A DNA stretch of 64,000 nucleotides from Novipirellula caenicola (GTDB lineage: Bacteria; Planctomycetota; Planctomycetia; Pirellulales; Pirellulaceae), in assembly GCF_039545035.1 (NCBI RefSeq), contig NZ_BAABRO010000002.1, positions 868,001-932,000 on the forward strand, read 5' to 3'. The notes under the pieces are model-generated. The model ran no database searches. It saw only the letters and a list, made by a program, of their open reading frames with translations, and was not told the DNA's origin. The first letter of the stretch is position 1; the number at the start of each line of letters is the position of its first letter. Made by a program: the position numbers and the translations under genes. Of this stretch, positions 19,028 through 29,040 are shown piece by piece.

Positions 19028-21349
19028 GTGTTTTCTAAATTCCCAACGCTCTTTCGCATCTCGTGGTTGGCCGATTGGATCGTCACCCATCGAGCGGTGA
19101 CGTTTCTGATTCTGGCCATCTGGACCATCGCAATGGGATTGGGGCAATATGACCCCACGATCCTTTGGCCAGAAAAGACCGCCATTTCGCCGACTGAACT
19201 CGATGCGTCCGAAGACGATGAATTCGACGAGTCGCTTCGTGCTAAAACTCCGAATGTGTCGCCGGTACAAATCGCTGCGGGCGACGTGATCGTTGTCGCT
19301 GAAAGTGAGCAATTCTTCACGCCGGAGGGTGCTGACGCGATTCGCGACGCGGTCGCCGCGTTGGAGTCGCTGGATCAAGTCCAGCGGGTATTGTGGATGG
19401 ATCGTGCACCGATGCTCAATATCTTTGGGCTTCCTGAACCGATTTTGCCCAAGCGAAACGCCTCGCCCGCTTTGTTCGAAGCGGCGAAGGAACGTGCGTT
19501 GGCCAATCCATTGATCGGCGGACAGTTGCTTTCACCGGACGCAAAAACGCTATTATTGATGGTCCAAATCGATTGGTTGTTTGTGACCGACGATGACGAT
19601 TGCACCGTCGCGCTGCGTGAAGCTGCAACGGCAGCATTGGCCAAGCACCCTGGCGTGAAAATGACATTTCAAGTCACCGGCGAGGTGCCCATTCGGGTCA
19701 GTTGGGCTGCCAGCACTCGCGAGAACGAACGCAAATACCAAATGATCGGTTACTCGATCGCACTGATCATCGCCTACATCCTATTCCGTGGGCTGTCATC
19801 GGTCGTGATTGTCGCGCTCGCGCCGTGCTTTGGAGTGTTTTGGACCTTAGGCCTGCTGCATTACCTCGGTTTCGCCGACAATCCGTTTAACTCGGTGATT
19901 GTACCAGTGCTGCTGTGTATGGTCGGTTTCACCGATGGCGTGCACATGATGGTGCAAATCCGGCGACATCGCGCCGAAGGCATGTCGGCGACCGACGCGG
20001 CCCGGTTGTCGATCCGCGAAGTCGGCTTGGCTTGTTGGTTGACCTCGTTGACCACGGCGATCGGATTCGGATCGTTGGCACTCGCTCATCACGAGATCGT
20101 TCGTGAATTTGGGTATTGCTGTGTGATTGGCGTGGTGATGACGTTCATCTCGGTCGTCACCGTCATCCCATTGGCGTGCGCCAGTCCGCTTGGCCGCAAT
20201 GTCCACTCGGGATACGGGCACAATTTGATCGACAAGAATTTAAGCAAGATCTCGGTGGTGATCGAGTTTGTCCTGCGACACTACAGGAAAGTCAGTGTCG
20301 CAGCGATCCTGGTGACGTTGGCACTCGCGGCGATGACGTTGCAATTGCGGCCTGACCAACGGTTGACCAGCAACATGAGTGCCGGCAGTGAATCAGCGAT
20401 GGCGCTTGCCCACATCGACAAAAAGTTTGGTGGGATGGAAACGGCCGAAGTGACGGTCCAGTGGCGGAAAGAGGTCGCTGCGACCGATGGCGAGATCGGA
20501 CGGGTGGTTGCCAAGGTGGATGACCTGCTACGCAGCGAACCTCTGATTGGCAATCCGTTGTCCATTCGCAGTCTGATCGACGCGTTGCCCGGCGATGGTG
20601 ATCCGGGAACCAGGATGTCGTTGTTAGAATTGTTACCACCTCCGCTGAAACGAGCCTACTTCGTTCCCGAACGCCGCGTTGCCAAAGTCGTGATGCGGTT
20701 GCAAGATGTCGGAATTGCCTCGTACGGGCCGGTGTTCGAGCGGATCGAGCAGGGACTTGAAACGATCCGGCAATCGCACCCGAATTTTCGACTCGAACTT
20801 GCCGGCAGCGCCGTCAGCCGATGGAAAAACTTGTATCGCATTGTCGTCGATCTGGCTTTCAGTTTGGGGACAGCCACGTTGATCATCTTCGCGGTGTTGA
20901 CGTTTGTCTATCGCTCGCTTCGGCTTGGATTGATTTCGATGATCCCGAATTTATTTCCGTTAGCGATGACGGGATTCATCCTGCTGGTCGCAGGCAAAAG
21001 CCTAGAGATGGTCAGCGTGTGTGCGTTCACCGTCTGTTTGGGGATCGCAGTGGACGACACGATTCACTTCTTGACGCGTTATCGCGAGGAATTAAAGACG
21101 GCGCCAAATGGCACCGAAGCAATCCGCCGCGTCTTTGTCGGCGTCGGCACAGCGCTCGTGATGACGACGGTCGTTTTGATCGTTGGCTTCAGTACGGCGC
21201 TACTAAGCGATGCACGCGACCACCGTATCTTTGCCGCGATGGGCATTCTAACGATCGGCAGCGCCCTGTTCGCAGACCTCGTGATGCTGCCTGCATTGCT
21301 ACAGCGATACGCCCACCGCAAAGAAACCGAGGATGTTGCTGAATTGTAA
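19028..21349 (+). CDS. RND/MMPL-family membrane transporter
   Basis: A 773-residue inner-membrane protein with the RND/patched layout. There is one membrane helix near the N-terminus (AVTFLILAIWTIAMGLGQ), then a large periplasmic loop. A group of about five helices follows from near residue 235 (YSIALIIAYILFRGLSSVVIV), containing the sterol-sensing-like FTDGVHMMVQIRRHR segment. After a second periplasmic loop comes a last group of about five helices (TATLIIFAVLTFVYRSL onwards), with the matching AVDDTIHFLTRYREEL. Such proteins export lipids, hopanoids or small molecules using the proton gradient. The start is GTG at 19028. No adaptor or outer-membrane channel gene is adjacent, which favours the MMPL/HpnN-like subgroup over drug-efflux RND pumps. 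Confidence 0.85.
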   Translation: MFSKFPTLFRISWLADWIVTHRAVTFLILAIWTIAMGLGQYDPTILWPEKTAISPTELDASEDDEFDESLRAKTPNVSPVQIAAGDVIVVAESEQFFTPEGADAIRDAVAALESLDQVQRVLWMDRAPMLNIFGLPEPILPKRNASPALFEAAKERALANPLIGGQLLSPDAKTLLLMVQIDWLFVTDDDDCTVALREAATAALAKHPGVKMTFQVTGEVPIRVSWAASTRENERKYQMIGYSIALIIAYILFRGLSSVVIVALAPCFGVFWTLGLLHYLGFADNPFNSVIVPVLLCMVGFTDGVHMMVQIRRHRAEGMSATDAARLSIREVGLACWLTSLTTAIGFGSLALAHHEIVREFGYCCVIGVVMTFISVVTVIPLACASPLGRNVHSGYGHNLIDKNLSKISVVIEFVLRHYRKVSVAAILVTLALAAMTLQLRPDQRLTSNMSAGSESAMALAHIDKKFGGMETAEVTVQWRKEVAATDGEIGRVVAKVDDLLRSEPLIGNPLSIRSLIDALPGDGDPGTRMSLLELLPPPLKRAYFVPERRVAKVVMRLQDVGIASYGPVFERIEQGLETIRQSHPNFRLELAGSAVSRWKNLYRIVVDLAFSLGTATLIIFAVLTFVYRSLRLGLISMIPNLFPLAMTGFILLVAGKSLEMVSVCAFTVCLGIAVDDTIHFLTRYREELKTAPNGTEAIRRVFVGVGTALVMTTVVLIVGFSTALLSDARDHRIFAAMGILTIGSALFADLVMLPALLQRYAHRKETEDVAEL

Positions 21350-21359
21350 TTCGGCGATG

Positions 21360-22016
21360 TGCAAGCGTCCGGTCACCTCTCCCTAGCTTCGCTCGGGAGA
21401 GTTGGCTTGCTGCATGTTACCTCTCCCAAACTTGTTTGGGAGAGGTCGAGCAGAGCCTTCAGCGATTGCTCGGGTGAGGGCCGACCGAGCAATCCGCGTC
21501 GAACGCCGCGTTGCGTGTGCACACCGCGGCCCTCACCCGGACGAGGCCAGACGAGGGCTCGTCCGCCCACTTCCTAGCTCCGCTGGGGCGAGGTGCCTTG
21601 TTGCATGCCACCTCTCCCAAACTTGTTTGGGAGAGGTCGAGCAGAGCCTTCAGCGATTGCTCGGGTGAGGGCCGTCCGAGCAATCCGCGTCGAATGCTGC
21701 GTTGCGTGTGCACACCGCGGCCCTCACCCGGACGAGGCCAGAAAGGGCCCGTCCAAGCTCTCCCTAGCTCCGCTCGGGAGAGGTGGCTTGTTGCATGTCA
21801 CCTCTCCCAAACTTGTTTGGGAGAGGTCGAGCAGAGCCTTTAGCGATTGCTCGGGTGAGGGCCGTCCGAGCAATCCAATGTGAGTGCACGTAAAGTTGCG
21901 CGGTCGGCCCTCACCCGGACGAGGCCTTAAGGGGCCCGTCCGACCTCTCCCATAGCTTCGCTCGGGAGAGGTGGCTTGCGGGGTGTCACCTCTCCCAAAC
22001 AACGGAGACTGCTGCG
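21360..22016. repeat. Tandem repeat with a period of about 190 bp
   Basis: CTCTCCCAAACTTG-type units start at 21421, 21612, 21802 and 21990 (spacings of 191, 190 and 188). Each unit also has GGGAGAGGTCGAGCAGAGCC, GATTGCTCGGGTGAGGGCC and CCCTCACCCGGACGAGGCC. CTCTCCCAAAC and GTTTGGGAGAG form a stem, and GGTGAGGGCC pairs with GGCCCTCACC. The units differ by scattered substitutions and the last is partial. Open frames through it are by-products. It lies between the exporter gene and the convergent sulfatase gene. Confidence 0.85.
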
Positions 22017-22027
22017 TACAGCAAAAA

Positions 22028-23545
22028 CTACCTCGGCCCAGCCTGATGGATGTGAATCGCATCGTTCGGACCGCCCGGCGGCGTTCCCCGCGGATGCTTA
22101 CTCCCTTTCCCCGGTTTCAATGATTCGCCCGTCTCGCGGTCAAATTGATCGGCGGTCAAGTGCTCAGGCACCGCGTCTCCGGTTTCTTGCGTCCATTGAT
22201 CGAGTACCTTCGACAGTCGCGATTTCACTTGTTTGTATTCGGGATCAAACGCCAAGTTGTGTAGCTGATTCGGATCGTCCTCCGTTTTGTACAACTCCTC
22301 CACCGGACGCGGTGCTAAAAACACGTCCGCTTGAGCCTCACTTAGCTTTTCATCATCACGCAGTCTCCGCAACCTTTGGTGTGACGGCGAACGAACGGAA
22401 TCGGCCGGCCCCTGCCACGCCATCGTTGGACGCGAATTGCGAATGTACAAGAATTCTCCGTCGCGTACGCTACGACCATGCGCTTCGTAGTCGTGCCAAT
22501 TGTGTTCTGAAAATGCAAAGCGACGAATCGTTGCGTCCGCGTCTTGGAAGATCGGTGTCATGCTGACCCCTTGAACCGTTTCTGGGACCTCCGCTCCCGC
22601 CACTTCGATCACTGTCGGTGCGATATCGATCACGCTGACCAGACTCGAGGTCGTGACGCCTTTGCCCGCGATCCCCTCAGGCCAATGCGCGACCAAAGCG
22701 GTTTTCATTCCTGAATCGTGCAGCCGCGTCTTCGCTCGCGGAAACGGACGCCCGTTGTCGGCCAATACAAGGATCAGCGTATTGTCCAGTTCGCCTTCGG
22801 CCGCCAGCGTCCGAGTGACTTCGCCAACAAAATAATCGAACCGAGTCACCTCGTTGTAATACGACGCCGAATCTTGACGCGTCGCCGGTTCATCCGCCAA
22901 GAACGGAGGAACGATCACATCCTCGGGCTGATGTTTCGGTCCATACTTTTCTGCGACCCATTCTTTGTCTGCATCCCAATTGCGATGGGCATCGAGCGAA
23001 GCGAACCAGCAAAAGAACGGTTTGTCCTTCGGTCGGTTTTTCAGCGTGCTTGTCCAACGAGCCTCGGCCCCATGGTTGTCCGGTGTGACACCGGGATCCA
23101 CCAGATCCCAAGGTTTTGCAGGTGGCGACTGTCCTGCCGCCGGTGGTTCCGCGGCCATGTGGTTCTTGCCAACGAGCGCGGTGTAATAACCTGCTTGACG
23201 CAGCACCGCAGGAAACCAAGCCAAATTGGCTGCGATTGGTTCATGTAGCTCTGCCGCCCGGCCTAGATTGTGAGGATAGCGACCGGTGATGATGCTCGCA
23301 CGGCTCGGGCTGCAGCTGCTGGCTGTCAGAAACGCTTTCGTAAAACGCATTCCTTGCGACGCCAACTCGTCGATATTCGGGGTCCGCGCCGCAGGGTTGC
23401 CGTAGCATCCAAAATCGTTCCAACTGACGTCGTCGGCGATCATGATCACGACGTTCGGCTTTGTTGGGGCCGGTTCCGCCGCTTCGGTCGAGGCCAGCGG
23501 TAGGAGGAACCATCCGGCAAGGATCAATCGTGTAGGCAAATTCAT
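22028..23545 (-). CDS. Cys-type sulfatase (secreted)
   Basis: A 505-residue sulfatase that hydrolyses sulfate esters outside the cytoplasm. A signal peptide (LILAGWFLLPLASTEAAE) precedes the metal site ADD at 37-39. The C-x-P-S-R signature CSPSR, with C78, is the cysteine converted to formylglycine by a maturing enzyme. GKNHM and LADNGRP supply further active-site residues. The C-terminus ends with a basic, Gly/Pro-rich tail. The ATG overlaps the stop of the upstream sulfatase-nucleoside hydrolase gene by four bases (ATGA), so the two are translationally coupled as the last genes of the ribose operon. The substrate is unknown; the operon hints at a sulfated ribose-containing compound. Confidence 0.9.
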   Translation of the reverse strand: MNLPTRLILAGWFLLPLASTEAAEPAPTKPNVVIMIADDVSWNDFGCYGNPAARTPNIDELASQGMRFTKAFLTASSCSPSRASIITGRYPHNLGRAAELHEPIAANLAWFPAVLRQAGYYTALVGKNHMAAEPPAAGQSPPAKPWDLVDPGVTPDNHGAEARWTSTLKNRPKDKPFFCWFASLDAHRNWDADKEWVAEKYGPKHQPEDVIVPPFLADEPATRQDSASYYNEVTRFDYFVGEVTRTLAAEGELDNTLILVLADNGRPFPRAKTRLHDSGMKTALVAHWPEGIAGKGVTTSSLVSVIDIAPTVIEVAGAEVPETVQGVSMTPIFQDADATIRRFAFSEHNWHDYEAHGRSVRDGEFLYIRNSRPTMAWQGPADSVRSPSHQRLRRLRDDEKLSEAQADVFLAPRPVEELYKTEDDPNQLHNLAFDPEYKQVKSRLSKVLDQWTQETGDAVPEHLTADQFDRETGESLKPGKGSKHPRGTPPGGPNDAIHIHQAGPR

Positions 23546-26307
23546 TTGGTGTCTCCGGGGATCAGACGCTTCGGTGGGGTGACCATCAGTGATTCAATCA
23601 CGGTGGCAAGTTGGTTTTCAGGACAGACGCGTTTGACGTAATGGTGTTTCCCGGTTGGATCGTCGACCCAAGTCGAAACCCCATTGGCATCCAGCTTGAC
23701 TCGGCCGCCCGAAACAACCTCCCAGTATTGTGGTTGGGCGCCCCGAACGGCAAACAGGGCTGCGGCCTGATCATAGCTGGGTTGGCCACCATCGATCGAC
23801 GCTCGGTTTTTGTACCGTCGTTTTTCGTAGCCACGACGGACCGGATTGTCGTGGGGCGTCTGCTTAAGTCGTTCGCCCGTGATCAGTGTATTGCCGATCT
23901 CAAAACCCTGCCAAACGATTTCCCCCGGCCACTCGTTGGCGACGACGATCGAAGCTTCGAGATGCGTTTTGATGTTGGTTTCAGGGCGATTCGATTGCGG
24001 GAATTCACCACCCATGATCACCAAACGACGAACTTTGCTTTTCACTAACTCTGGCTCACGTCGCCACAGTTCGGCGAGGTTCGACAATGCTCCGACGCTA
24101 CAAATCGTGACGCTGTTGTCAGGTTGGGCGGACAACGTTTTTCGATAGACGTCTAGCGCGTCCGGGGCCTTGTCGTCCGGTCCAATGTCGTTCGGGAAAC
24201 CGTCTCGCAAACTCGCTGCATACGAACTCGTTCGCTGAAGCGCGGTCGGCCCCACTTTGTCGGTACCGATCGGAAGATTCGGACGGCCGTAGTAGGTGTT
24301 GATTGCGTCGACGGCCGCCGCAGATGCCTTGGTTAGATCGGCGCGATTGACAATCGTCGCCAATAATTCACATTCACCACGATCCGCAAGAGCATGTAGC
24401 ATCGCCAACGTGCCGACGTCGTCGGCGTCCCCTGACATGTCAGTGTCGAGGATCAACTTCACTGGTTCCGTCTTCGGCAATCGTTCTGCGGCCACGTAAT
24501 AAGCCCCCGCGATTTCCTTGCCATCGCCATCGTAAAACCAGCTTTGCATCGTCGTGGGGCCAGCGGGTAAGTTCATGCGAAATCGGACTTCGCCTGCATC
24601 AGACGCCACCGCTGCTCGGTGCTGGACCTTGCCAACTCGCAGCTGGGCCTCAGCGACTGGCCATGCTGGGCCTGCTTGCAACACCCCATCGGTCACGCGT
24701 GTTTCGTCGACACCCGATGCCAAATGCAAATGGCAATCATCGGGCCAACGGCTCAGTCGAAACTCGTACTCGCCGGCCTTCGCGACCTCGATGTGCCACA
24801 CGCCGTTCTTGCGATCGCCGGCTCGAACTTGCTTTTGTTGATCAACGAACACATCGGCCCATTCACATGCAGTCAATTGCACCGGATTTTCCGCATCGTG
24901 GCCGATGATCGAACGCTCGAACTTGTTGGCTTGGTCTTTTACGCCGTCCCACCAAGCATTCAAATGAGCTCGCATTGCTCGTGTCACCTCGGGGTGCTCG
25001 GCGATTACATTTTGCGTTTGCAGCGGGTCGTCGGCGAGATTGTAAAGCTGTTTGTCCGACAGTAGCCGCCACTGTTTCCACAGCACCACAGCCCCTTCAC
25101 GACGTGGAACCGCCGGGTTATTTGGGGTCGTCTGAACCGTTTTAAATGGCATTCGGCTGTAGTTGATGACCATCATCCGGTCCTCGGGAACCGCTTGGGT
25201 TCCTTTGAGCACCGGGGCCAAACTGATGCCGTCAAACTTGGTTTCCGTGGGAATGTTCATCCCCAGCAAATCCACCAACGTTGGCAATACATCCTGGACT
25301 TGTGTCAACCCCTTGATGTCACCGGCCGGTCGCAGCGTGCCGGCGGGCCAGCGGATGAAGCAAGGCACCCGATGGCCGCCTTCCCACAACGTCATCTTGC
25401 CGCCTCGCATGTTGGCGTTGAAATATTTGGGGCCAAACGTGCTGCCGTTGTCCGTCAAAAAGATGACCACGGTGTTTTCGCGGAGTCCGCTTTCGGTCAA
25501 GAATGCCTCTAACCGGCCCATGTTCTCGTCAATGTTGTCAACCATTCCCAAGAAACGGATCAGCTCGGATTCTTTCTCTGGTGGAACGCTTGGCAGCGAG
25601 TCGCGGACCGCTTCAAACGCTTTTTTCGCGGCTTCGTGATTCCGCTGGGGGACGTAGTGCGGTTGATGCGCCGCGGCGGTTGCCAAATAGCAAAAGAAGG
25701 GGCGCTGGGCATCCGCTTGTGTCTTCATCCACTGCATCGATTCGCGAAACAGTACGTCGGTGGTGTAGCCGCGATAGGTTTGACGGACGCCGTTGTGAAC
25801 ATAGGTGTCGCCAAAGTAATCGTTCTGCCACGCGTCCGGGACCGAACCGATATGCGATGACGGGAACCACACGCTTTCCTGAAACCCGCGATCCTGTGGA
25901 CGATAACGATACGTGTCGCCCAGATGCCACTTTCCAAACAGCCCCGTTTGCCACCCCGATGCGGTGAACAGGTCACCCATGGTTGGGAACGATCGTCGAA
26001 GCAGCGTTCGGCCGCTGCTGACGTTCATCGCGCCATTGCGAAGCGAGTCGACGCCAGTCATCAGTTGCCCCCGCGTCGGGGTGCACATCGGCGCCACGTG
26101 GAAATCGGCCAGCCGGATACTTTCGTCGTGCAGTCGATCCAAGTGAGGCGTCTGAACGACCGGATTGCCATGGCACGAAAATTCGCCAAACCCTTGGTCG
26201 TCAGTGATGACCACTAAGACGTTCGGTCGTTGCGGCGACGGAGTTTCCGCGGCAACGACCGCAGACGCCGAAAGCAACAACGGCAAAGCTAGAAACAACG
26301 TTTTCAT
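23542..26307 (-). CDS. Sulfatase fused to a nucleoside hydrolase
   Basis: A 921-residue exported two-enzyme fusion. A signal peptide (MKTLFLALPLLLSASAVVAA) leads to a sulfatase domain with TDD near 36 and the formylglycine signature CTPTR at C75. Other catalytic segments are GKWHLG and LTDNGS. A beta-rich linker follows at about 490-610. From about 617, LILDTDMSGDADD gives D621, D623, D629 and D630, the calcium-binding motif of inosine-uridine type nucleoside hydrolases that split nucleosides into base and ribose. The later MGGEFP and NIKTHLEASIVV also fit that fold. The ATG at 26307 is chosen because the extension to 26400 runs through a hairpin repeat and hides the signal peptide. Position in an rbs operon agrees with ribose release. 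The fusion seems unusual. Confidence 0.88.
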   Translation of the reverse strand: MKTLFLALPLLLSASAVVAAETPSPQRPNVLVVITDDQGFGEFSCHGNPVVQTPHLDRLHDESIRLADFHVAPMCTPTRGQLMTGVDSLRNGAMNVSSGRTLLRRSFPTMGDLFTASGWQTGLFGKWHLGDTYRYRPQDRGFQESVWFPSSHIGSVPDAWQNDYFGDTYVHNGVRQTYRGYTTDVLFRESMQWMKTQADAQRPFFCYLATAAAHQPHYVPQRNHEAAKKAFEAVRDSLPSVPPEKESELIRFLGMVDNIDENMGRLEAFLTESGLRENTVVIFLTDNGSTFGPKYFNANMRGGKMTLWEGGHRVPCFIRWPAGTLRPAGDIKGLTQVQDVLPTLVDLLGMNIPTETKFDGISLAPVLKGTQAVPEDRMMVINYSRMPFKTVQTTPNNPAVPRREGAVVLWKQWRLLSDKQLYNLADDPLQTQNVIAEHPEVTRAMRAHLNAWWDGVKDQANKFERSIIGHDAENPVQLTACEWADVFVDQQKQVRAGDRKNGVWHIEVAKAGEYEFRLSRWPDDCHLHLASGVDETRVTDGVLQAGPAWPVAEAQLRVGKVQHRAAVASDAGEVRFRMNLPAGPTTMQSWFYDGDGKEIAGAYYVAAERLPKTEPVKLILDTDMSGDADDVGTLAMLHALADRGECELLATIVNRADLTKASAAAVDAINTYYGRPNLPIGTDKVGPTALQRTSSYAASLRDGFPNDIGPDDKAPDALDVYRKTLSAQPDNSVTICSVGALSNLAELWRREPELVKSKVRRLVIMGGEFPQSNRPETNIKTHLEASIVVANEWPGEIVWQGFEIGNTLITGERLKQTPHDNPVRRGYEKRRYKNRASIDGGQPSYDQAAALFAVRGAQPQYWEVVSGGRVKLDANGVSTWVDDPTGKHHYVKRVCPENQLATVIESLMVTPPKRLIPGDTK

Positions 26308-26342
26308 CGATTCATTCTCGGGTGTCATACGGTGAGTAAATG

Positions 26343-26398
26343 TGGGATAGGCTTCCAGCCTGTCATCGCATCGAAAACAGGCTAGAAGCCTATCCCTC
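26343..26398. repeat. Hairpin repeat inside the ribose operon
   Basis: GGATAGGCTTCCAGCCTGT and ACAGGCTAGAAGCCTATCC form a stem of about 19 bp with a loop of about 13 bases. It sits in the gap between rbsC and the sulfatase-nucleoside hydrolase gene. It may stabilise or attenuate the transcript, or be one of the dispersed palindromes of this genome. Confidence 0.6.
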
Positions 26399-26542
26399 AT
26401 TGTGAAATCCGTCAGTAATAAGTTCGTTCAGCTCGTTACCAGGCTCCAGCTTGGTATTGCACTTCTTTCAGAGGCTCCCGCCACAGCTTGTAGCGTTTGG
26501 CAGCCCGGAGCCCAGGGAAACGAAGCGTGTAGCCTGTGTAAC

Positions 26543-27502
26543 TCAAACCTTCGCTCGCCCCCAACGGGTTCGCAGGGCGTCTAGTAACACCGCAGCGACA
26601 ATCACGCCGCCGGTGATCATTTGTTTGTTGGCGTCGGAGACACCGATTTGTGCAAGCCCGGTTTGCAGGACTTGAATGATCAGCACACCGATAAACGAGC
26701 TGATCACGCTGCCTCGCCCGCCCATCAAACTGGTGCCACCGATCACGCAAGCGGCGATGGCCGCCAATTCGATTCCGATAGCTGCGTTCGGGTCGGCCGT
26801 CGACAATCGCGACGATTGGGCCAAGCCGGCCAAACCACACATCAATCCGCTGATCCCAAACACCGCAATCGAATAGGGAGCCGCGCGGATGCCCGACATG
26901 CGGACCGCTTCGGCGTTCGTGCCAATCGCGACACAATAGCGACCGAACACCGTCCGCATTAATACAAATTGGCCCGCAATCACGGTAGCCACGGCGACAA
27001 AAAACGCCGGTGACAACAGGATGCTCGTGATCGGTTGACCAAACCACTCGATGCGGCTGCCGATGTAAACCGATTGTGAATCGGTCACCACCTTGGTCGC
27101 ACCGCGAGCGATCTCCAGCATCCCTAAGGTGACAATGAACGATGGGATGCCGAAGCCAACCGAGATGAAGCCGTTGATCAATCCGCAGCCCCCCGCAACC
27201 AACATCGCAATCGGCAGCGCCGCCAACAGCGGCCACTCCTGGTTCGCCATCAGCACGCCCAGCACCGCGGATGACAGCGCCAACAGCGACCCGACCGACA
27301 AATCGATGCCGCCCACTACCAGGACCAACGTCATACCGACGGCGAGAAACGTCAGATCAGGAATCTGGTTCGCGATCGATACCAGCGTGGTCATCTGAAA
27401 AAAATTCTTGCTCATCACGCTGAACACCGCGACAAGTGCGATCAGCACCGCCACCAGTCCACCGTATTGAAGAATCGATTGTCGAAGTTGAGTTTGTTTC
27501 AT
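26543..27502 (-). CDS. rbsC: Ribose-type ABC transporter permease
   Basis: A 319-residue inner-membrane permease of the carbohydrate CUT2 class, forming the channel of a ribose-like importer with RbsA and RbsB. Eight to ten hydrophobic segments are visible. The family signature GGIDLSVGS is near residue 63, and the second CUT2 motif GGTSLMGGRGS lies near 270. It starts 14 bases after the rbsA stop, in the same operon. The ligand could be ribose, another pentose or a nucleoside-derived sugar; the neighbouring ribokinase and nucleoside hydrolase favour ribose. Confidence 0.88.
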   Translation of the reverse strand: MKQTQLRQSILQYGGLVAVLIALVAVFSVMSKNFFQMTTLVSIANQIPDLTFLAVGMTLVLVVGGIDLSVGSLLALSSAVLGVLMANQEWPLLAALPIAMLVAGGCGLINGFISVGFGIPSFIVTLGMLEIARGATKVVTDSQSVYIGSRIEWFGQPITSILLSPAFFVAVATVIAGQFVLMRTVFGRYCVAIGTNAEAVRMSGIRAAPYSIAVFGISGLMCGLAGLAQSSRLSTADPNAAIGIELAAIAACVIGGTSLMGGRGSVISSFIGVLIIQVLQTGLAQIGVSDANKQMITGGVIVAAVLLDALRTRWGRAKV

Positions 27503-27516
27503 TGGAAATGATGATC

Positions 27517-29040
27517 TTATGAATGGACGCTCTGCAAACGGTCTTTATAGCCGTGGAACGATGCTTGCATGATTTTTTCTTCGCTCCACTCGTTGCGACC
27601 GAACGTGTCGACCATTCGGCCCGCCGACATCACCGCGATGCGATCGCATGTTTCAAACAATTCTTCTAAATCACTGCTGACGATCACGATCGCTTTGCCT
27701 TGATTGGCTAACGTTTCGAACAGTTGATAAATCCGCTGTCGTGCCCCGGCATCGATGCCGCGAGTCGGTTCGTCAAACAAAAAGACGTCGGCGTCGCGAA
27801 CCAGCCATTTGGCGACCGCAACCTTTTGCTGGTTCCCACCGCTCAGCGTGCCAACAAATTGATCAATCGACTCGCAACGTGTCGCCAACGAGTCTCGCAT
27901 CTCGGTGGTGATGCGGTTTTCTTCGGTCTCGCGAGTCAATCCGAGACGCGAAAATCGTGGCCACAAACTGCTCAGCGTCGTGTTGGTGCGAATCGATTGT
28001 GACAATAACAACCCATCCTGTTTGCGGTCTTCGGTGACCATCGCCATGCCCGCCGCGACCGCTTCGCTGGGGTGCCGGAACCGACGCGGTGTGTGATCGC
28101 GGCCTAGGTAAACGTGTCCAGACGTCGCAACATCGGCGCCAAAGATCGCTCGCAATAATTCCGTCCGGCCCGACCCCACCAATCCCGTAATCCCTAGTCG
28201 CTCGCCTCGCTGCACGGTGAAGCTGACTTCGCGAACGATCCCCGACGTCAACGACTCGACCCGCATCGCCGTTTCGCTGCTCGTGTGGCAGACGTGATCA
28301 CGTTTGGCTGATGCCGTCGCTTCGCCGCTCATCAAATCGACCATTGCATCGGTCGTTAGCGATGCGGTCGGTTGGGTGCCCGCAAGCGTCCCGTCACGCA
28401 GCACGGTGACTCGGTCGCTTAACCTTGCGACCTCGTCCAAGCGGTGGCTAATGTAGATGACCGCAACCCCGTCCTCACGCAGTCGCTGCAAATGGGCGAA
28501 CAATTGCTCGGATTCGCTACCTGATAGCGCTGCGGTGGGTTCGTCCAGGATCAGCAGCTTGCACTGGCGTGCCAGCGCGGCCGCGATCTCGACCATTTGT
28601 TGCCGACCTACCCCGAGCGACCCGACCAACGCGTGTGTGGAGACGTCTGACAATCCAAAGCGATCCAGGATCTGCTGAGCCATGCGGTGCAGTTCCCTTG
28701 TGTCAACCGCGCCGAATCGATGGGGTAACCGAGTCAGCAGCAGGTTTTCGGCGACCGACAGCGTCGGAATCAGATTCAACTCCTGCTGCACGATCTCGAC
28801 ACCGCGGCTTTCCGCGTCTTGCTTGTTCGACGGAGCAAACGAGTCACCCTCGAGCGTCATCTCGCCTTCGGATGCTGGCACAAGCCCGCTGATGATCTTG
28901 CACAACGTGCTTTTGCCCGCCCCGTTGGCTCCCAACAGTGCATGGATCTCGCCCGAACGTAGCTCCAGCGACACGTTTTGCAGAACCGTTACACGGCCGT
29001 AACGCTTTGTCAGCCCATCGACTTGCAATAACGAACTCAC
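27517..29040 (-). CDS. rbsA: Ribose-type ABC transporter ATP-binding protein
   Basis: A 507-residue cytoplasmic ATPase with two fused nucleotide-binding domains, as in RbsA and MglA. The first has Walker A GANGAGKST near 36, an LGVGRQQMVEIA signature (Gly-Val rather than Ser-Gly-Gly) and LLILDEPTAAL. The second has a degenerate Walker A GLVGSGRTE and an intact LSGGNQQKVAVAKWL with VFLFDEPTRGID. This asymmetry is normal for CUT2 importers. The start codon is GTG, overlapping the rbsB stop by four bases (GTGA). It powers uptake through RbsC. Confidence 0.92.
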   Translation of the reverse strand: MSSLLQVDGLTKRYGRVTVLQNVSLELRSGEIHALLGANGAGKSTLCKIISGLVPASEGEMTLEGDSFAPSNKQDAESRGVEIVQQELNLIPTLSVAENLLLTRLPHRFGAVDTRELHRMAQQILDRFGLSDVSTHALVGSLGVGRQQMVEIAAALARQCKLLILDEPTAALSGSESEQLFAHLQRLREDGVAVIYISHRLDEVARLSDRVTVLRDGTLAGTQPTASLTTDAMVDLMSGEATASAKRDHVCHTSSETAMRVESLTSGIVREVSFTVQRGERLGITGLVGSGRTELLRAIFGADVATSGHVYLGRDHTPRRFRHPSEAVAAGMAMVTEDRKQDGLLLSQSIRTNTTLSSLWPRFSRLGLTRETEENRITTEMRDSLATRCESIDQFVGTLSGGNQQKVAVAKWLVRDADVFLFDEPTRGIDAGARQRIYQLFETLANQGKAIVIVSSDLEELFETCDRIAVMSAGRMVDTFGRNEWSEEKIMQASFHGYKDRLQSVHS

